DNA of 8,810 nucleotides, taken from contig CAKKRO010000194.1 of the NCBI GenBank assembly GCA_919902625.1, positions 8,620 through 17,429 on the forward strand, read 5' to 3'. The notes under the pieces are model-generated. The model did not search any database, was not told the DNA's origin, and saw only the letters and a program-made list of their open reading frames with translations. Every line of letters starts with the position of its first letter. Position 1 is the stretch's first letter. Source of the DNA: Nitrosomonadaceae bacterium (GTDB lineage Bacteria > Pseudomonadota > Gammaproteobacteria > Burkholderiales > Nitrosomonadaceae). Below are positions 5,998 through 8,810 of this stretch, in pieces. The translations under genes were made by a program, and so were the position numbers.

Positions 5998-8069
5998 GGC
6001 AGGCCACAGTAATGCTCCAACAGTAGTTGCTGTGCCGAACGGGGTTTAGAAGTGCCGGGTTTTAAGCGTTTGTAGGATCCATCGCTTTGGAGTGACCAAG
6101 CCTGAGTATTGTCTGAGAGATAACTCAACAATCCGTAATCAATGACTGTGTCGCTGGTGCGTTTCTCTTCAATAGGAAAGCACACTTCAACCCGGTAATG
6201 TAAATTTCGCGTCATCCAGTCAGCACTGGAGCAAAATACCAGCTCTTCGCCCCCGTTATGGAAATAATAAACACGGGTATGCTCCAGAAAACGGCCTACG
6301 ATGGAACGCACATTAATATTCTCCGAAACCCCCTTGATTCCGGGACGCAGGCAGCACACGCCGCGGATGATCAGATCTATTTTGACGCCGGCCTGTGAAG
6401 CCTTGTATAAAGCAGCGATGATTTCCGGATCAGCCAATGCATTCATTTTGGCAATGATCCAGGCTTTTTTTCCTGCATTCGCGGCGCTGATTTCTTTCTC
6501 GATATAGCTCAGTATCCCTTTGTGCAAGGTGAAGGGAGACTGCAGCAGTTTTTTCAATTTGCCTGCCCGCCCCAGACCGGTTAACTGGTGAAAAAGCTTG
6601 TTCACATCCTCACCGATGGCCTTGTCACAGCTCAGCAGGCCATAGTCAGTATACAAACGCGCAGTCCGGGCATGATAATTCCCTGTACCCAAATGGATAT
6701 ACCGGCGTAAGGTACGGCCTTCTCTTCTGACCACCAGAATCATTTTGGCATGGGTTTTATAATTGACCACACCGTACACAACATGCGCGCCAGCCTGCTG
6801 TAATTCACTGGCCAGTTCAATATTGGCTTCTTCATCGAATCTTGCCCGCAACTCAATCACCACGGTGACTTCCTTGCCGGCGCGTGCCGCTACTTTCAGT
6901 GCTTCAACGACGGCTGAATCCGCTCCGGTACGGTAAAGCGTTTGCTTGATGGACAATACATTGGGATCGGCAGCGGCCTGCCGCAGAAAATCGATGACCG
7001 GCGCAAACGACTGAAAAGGATGATGCAACAGGATGTCGCCATTATGCAGGACATCAAAAATATTCGTATTCTTGAGCAGCCGTTTGGGGATATCGGGTGT
7101 GAAGCCGGAAAATTTCAATTCCGGGCGGTCGACCAGGTCACAGATGGCAAGCAAACGGCCCAGATTGACGGGGCCATTCACCTGATAAAGATCATTGGGT
7201 TGTAATTCAAATTTTTGCAGCAGGAAACGGCTCAGATTGTCCGGGCAATTGTCCGCCACTTCCAGGCGCACCGCATCGCTGAATCTGCGGGAGGGTAATT
7301 CACCTTCAAGCGCCCGCAGCAGATCGTCGATTTCTTCATCATCAATAAACAAATCGCTGTCGCGCGTGACTTTGAATTGATAGCAGCCGGTTACATTCAT
7401 ACCGGGAAACAGATCACCGACATGGGCATGGATAATCGATGAGAGCATAACAAAATCATGATTTCCTCCGCTATATTTTGCTGGAATCTGGACAATTCTG
7501 GGCAATGAACGGGGTGCTTGCACAATGGCCAGCCCTGAATCTCGTCCGAAGGCGTCTTTTCCCTCCAACGATATAATGAAATAGAGATTTTTGTTCAGAA
7601 CCTTAGGAAAAGGATGCGCCGGATCCAGGCCAATCGGACTCAGAACGGGTAATACTTCATCCTTAAAGTAGCGATGCACCCAGCGGCTGAGTAAGGGTTT
7701 CCATTGTGAACGGCGTAACAGCCTTATTTTATCCTTGGCCAGCGCAGGGATGATCATGTCATTCCAGACGCTGTATTGTTCTTCCACAAACTGGTGCGCT
7801 GTTTCACTGACACGTGCCAGTACTTCGGCTGGAGACAGATTATCCGCCCCCGTTTGCACGGAGCTGTATTTGACTTGCTGTTTCAAGCCGGCCACGCGGA
7901 TTTCGAAAAACTCATCCAAATTGGTGCTGGCAATACATAAAAAACGCAATCTTTCCAACAGCGGTAAGCTTTCATCTTTTGCTTGTTCAATGACGCGCCG
8001 GTTAAATTCCAGCAGACTCAGTTCGCGGTTGATATAGAGCGTGGGATTCTTAAGATCAAGTGTATCCAT
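5994..8069 (-). CDS. ppk: Polyphosphate kinase 1
   Basis: PPK1 reversibly transfers the gamma phosphate of ATP onto a polyphosphate chain. The 691 residues match the family (688 in E. coli). In order: N-terminal domain with YINRELSLLEFNRRV and STNLDEFFEIRVAGL, whose Asn50 corresponds to the ATP-binding Asn45 of E. coli; the head domain with DPAHPFPKVLNKN (149-161); the first phospholipase-D-like catalytic domain with QTLYRTG (Arg380), IELRARFDEEANI (Arg410), and KTHAKM holding His440, the counterpart of the autophosphorylated His435; then YIHLGTGNYHARTARLYTD; and the second catalytic domain with EHTRVYYF (His597, counterpart of His592) and SSADWMTRNLHYRVEVCFPI. All key residues are present. 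The start is ATG at 8069, which places the RELSLLEFN motif at the normal distance; no Shine-Dalgarno is visible. The stop lies in the TTAA of the palindromic element, and ppx converges from the other side. Confidence 0.96.
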   Translation of the reverse strand: MDTLDLKNPTLYINRELSLLEFNRRVIEQAKDESLPLLERLRFLCIASTNLDEFFEIRVAGLKQQVKYSSVQTGADNLSPAEVLARVSETAHQFVEEQYSVWNDMIIPALAKDKIRLLRRSQWKPLLSRWVHRYFKDEVLPVLSPIGLDPAHPFPKVLNKNLYFIISLEGKDAFGRDSGLAIVQAPRSLPRIVQIPAKYSGGNHDFVMLSSIIHAHVGDLFPGMNVTGCYQFKVTRDSDLFIDDEEIDDLLRALEGELPSRRFSDAVRLEVADNCPDNLSRFLLQKFELQPNDLYQVNGPVNLGRLLAICDLVDRPELKFSGFTPDIPKRLLKNTNIFDVLHNGDILLHHPFQSFAPVIDFLRQAAADPNVLSIKQTLYRTGADSAVVEALKVAARAGKEVTVVIELRARFDEEANIELASELQQAGAHVVYGVVNYKTHAKMILVVRREGRTLRRYIHLGTGNYHARTARLYTDYGLLSCDKAIGEDVNKLFHQLTGLGRAGKLKKLLQSPFTLHKGILSYIEKEISAANAGKKAWIIAKMNALADPEIIAALYKASQAGVKIDLIIRGVCCLRPGIKGVSENINVRSIVGRFLEHTRVYYFHNGGEELVFCSSADWMTRNLHYRVEVCFPIEEKRTSDTVIDYGLLSYLSDNTQAWSLQSDGSYKRLKPGTSKPRSAQQLLLEHYCGLP

Positions 8070-8246
8070 TAATAATGACTGCTTGGGTAGAGTTGCATAA
8101 GATAATGGCAGGCCAGTCTTTGTTTTGGAATGCTCAACAGGGTGAAATATAAAACGGGATTTATTCTAGCGTAGTTTATTATGGATATGATTTCTTTTTA
8201 TAACGTGCTGAGCTGTTTTCCAGGGGTTTAGGCACATTCAACCCGC
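8070..8246. other. Intergenic region upstream of ppk, no confident site
   Basis: These 177 AT-rich bases lie between the stop of the sugar dehydrogenase gene and the ppk start, with both genes on the minus strand. I looked for a Pho box, a good -35/-10 pair and an intrinsic terminator and found none that convinces. A five-base GGGTT/AACCC pair just after the dehydrogenase stop lacks a T run. Confidence 0.5.
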
Positions 8247-8810
8247 TTAATGTTTCGGGGTAATCCTTAGAAGTTTTCCATTTTCTTCATCCGTCAATAA
8301 ATACAGCGCGCCATCCGGGCCTTGTTCCACATCACGGAAACGCACTGTATTCGTTAGTAGCTGTTCTTCACCAAGAATTTTCTTGCCATCCGTTGGCAGG
8401 CGGGACACATGCCGGCCTGCCAGTGCGCCGACAAACAGGCTGCCACGCCACCCTGGAAACTGGTTGCCGGTATAAAACACCATGCCGGAAGGTGCGATGG
8501 AAGGCGTCCAGTAATGAATGGGTTCCTCAAAACCCTGTCCGGCATGCTCATCTTTTATCGGAACCATATTGTAATGAGTGCCATAACTGGCTTTGGGCCA
8601 GCCATAATTTTTGCCGGGCTGGGGGATATTGATTTCATCACCGCCCTTTGGGCCATGCTCATGGATCCATAATTCGCCTGTTTTGGGATGAATGGCGGCG
8701 CCCTGCACACTGCGATGACCATACGACCAGATTTCCGGCTTGGCTTTAGGATCATTAACAAAAGGGTTGCCGGCGGGCACAGATCCATCCGGGCGGATGC
8801 GGATTATTTT
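8247..8810 (-). CDS. PQQ-dependent sugar dehydrogenase, C-terminal part (N-terminus beyond right edge)
   Basis: The frame is open to the right edge and ends at TAA (8249-8247), giving 187 visible C-terminal residues of a protein that is usually about 370-400 long. It reads KIIRIRPDGSVPAGNPFV at the edge, so the GTG at 8780 is internal and not a start. Family signs: IWSYGHRSVQGAA, the EHGPKGGDEIN motif that forms part of the quinone/calcium active site, NYGWP, PSGMVFYTGNQFPGW, LFVGALAGRHVSRL, and DVEQGPDGALYLLTDE near the end. These place it with the soluble quinoprotein glucose/sorbosone dehydrogenase family, near E. coli Asd (YliI), a periplasmic aldose dehydrogenase using PQQ. The six-bladed propeller fold and periplasmic location are inferred from the family because the signal peptide is not in the window. 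It lies 177 bases upstream of ppk on the same strand, with no evident functional link. Confidence 0.9.
   Translation of the reverse strand, partial: KIIRIRPDGSVPAGNPFVNDPKAKPEIWSYGHRSVQGAAIHPKTGELWIHEHGPKGGDEINIPQPGKNYGWPKASYGTHYNMVPIKDEHAGQGFEEPIHYWTPSIAPSGMVFYTGNQFPGWRGSLFVGALAGRHVSRLPTDGKKILGEEQLLTNTVRFRDVEQGPDGALYLLTDEENGKLLRITPKH

Noticed and set aside
8070..8246. Pho box upstream of ppk
   Set aside because: GTCATTA-like words occur, but no pair of CTGTCAT-type repeats at eleven-base spacing was found.
8247..8780. Complete short gene starting at GTG 8780
   Set aside because: The frame is open to the window edge and the residues before this GTG match the family, so the gene is cut by the window and the GTG is internal.

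Overview
The window looks like a chromosomal segment of a betaproteobacterium. Moderate GC, the style of the polyphosphate proteins and the type of intergenic palindrome recall Nitrosomonas and its relatives, but that placement is a judgement from memory, not a search result. No tRNA, rRNA, CRISPR array, transposase or phage gene is visible. The genes fill nearly all of the window and no gene-free gap exceeds 180 bases.

Layout. A small outer-membrane-type lipoprotein gene runs off the left edge (1-408, minus). Next comes a two-gene two-component operon on the minus strand: a large membrane sensor kinase with two tandem GAF-like domains (1232-3691), then one base later a NarL/LuxR-type response regulator (574-1230). 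A polyphosphate/phosphohistidine cluster follows: sixA (3798-4310, minus), divergent from ppx (4359-5855, plus), which converges on ppk1 (5994-8069, minus). The right edge holds the C-terminal 187 residues of a PQQ-dependent sugar dehydrogenase (8247-8810, minus).

How the genes work together. PPK1 makes polyphosphate from ATP and Ppx degrades it from the ends, so the pair sets the cell's polyphosphate store. SixA removes phosphate from phosphohistidine proteins. It lies between the polyphosphate genes and a histidine kinase operon, so a functional link to either is possible but not shown. The kinase probably reads a periplasmic signal and phosphorylates the regulator at Asp59.

The most interesting content is in small palindromic sequences rather than in a new gene system. 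(1) The ppx/ppk junction holds a 146-base long-palindrome element flanked by TTAA. Its ends supply the TAA stop codons of both convergent genes, and removing it restores an ancestral junction in which the two stops overlap. (2) The second GAF-like domain of the kinase carries about 25 residues that its tandem sister lacks. Their DNA is bounded by a perfect 8-base inverted repeat, which suggests an in-frame insertion of a small palindromic element into a coding gene. (3) A 28-base near-perfect palindrome covers the sixA stop codon. I see no convincing evidence of a wholly new multi-gene system.
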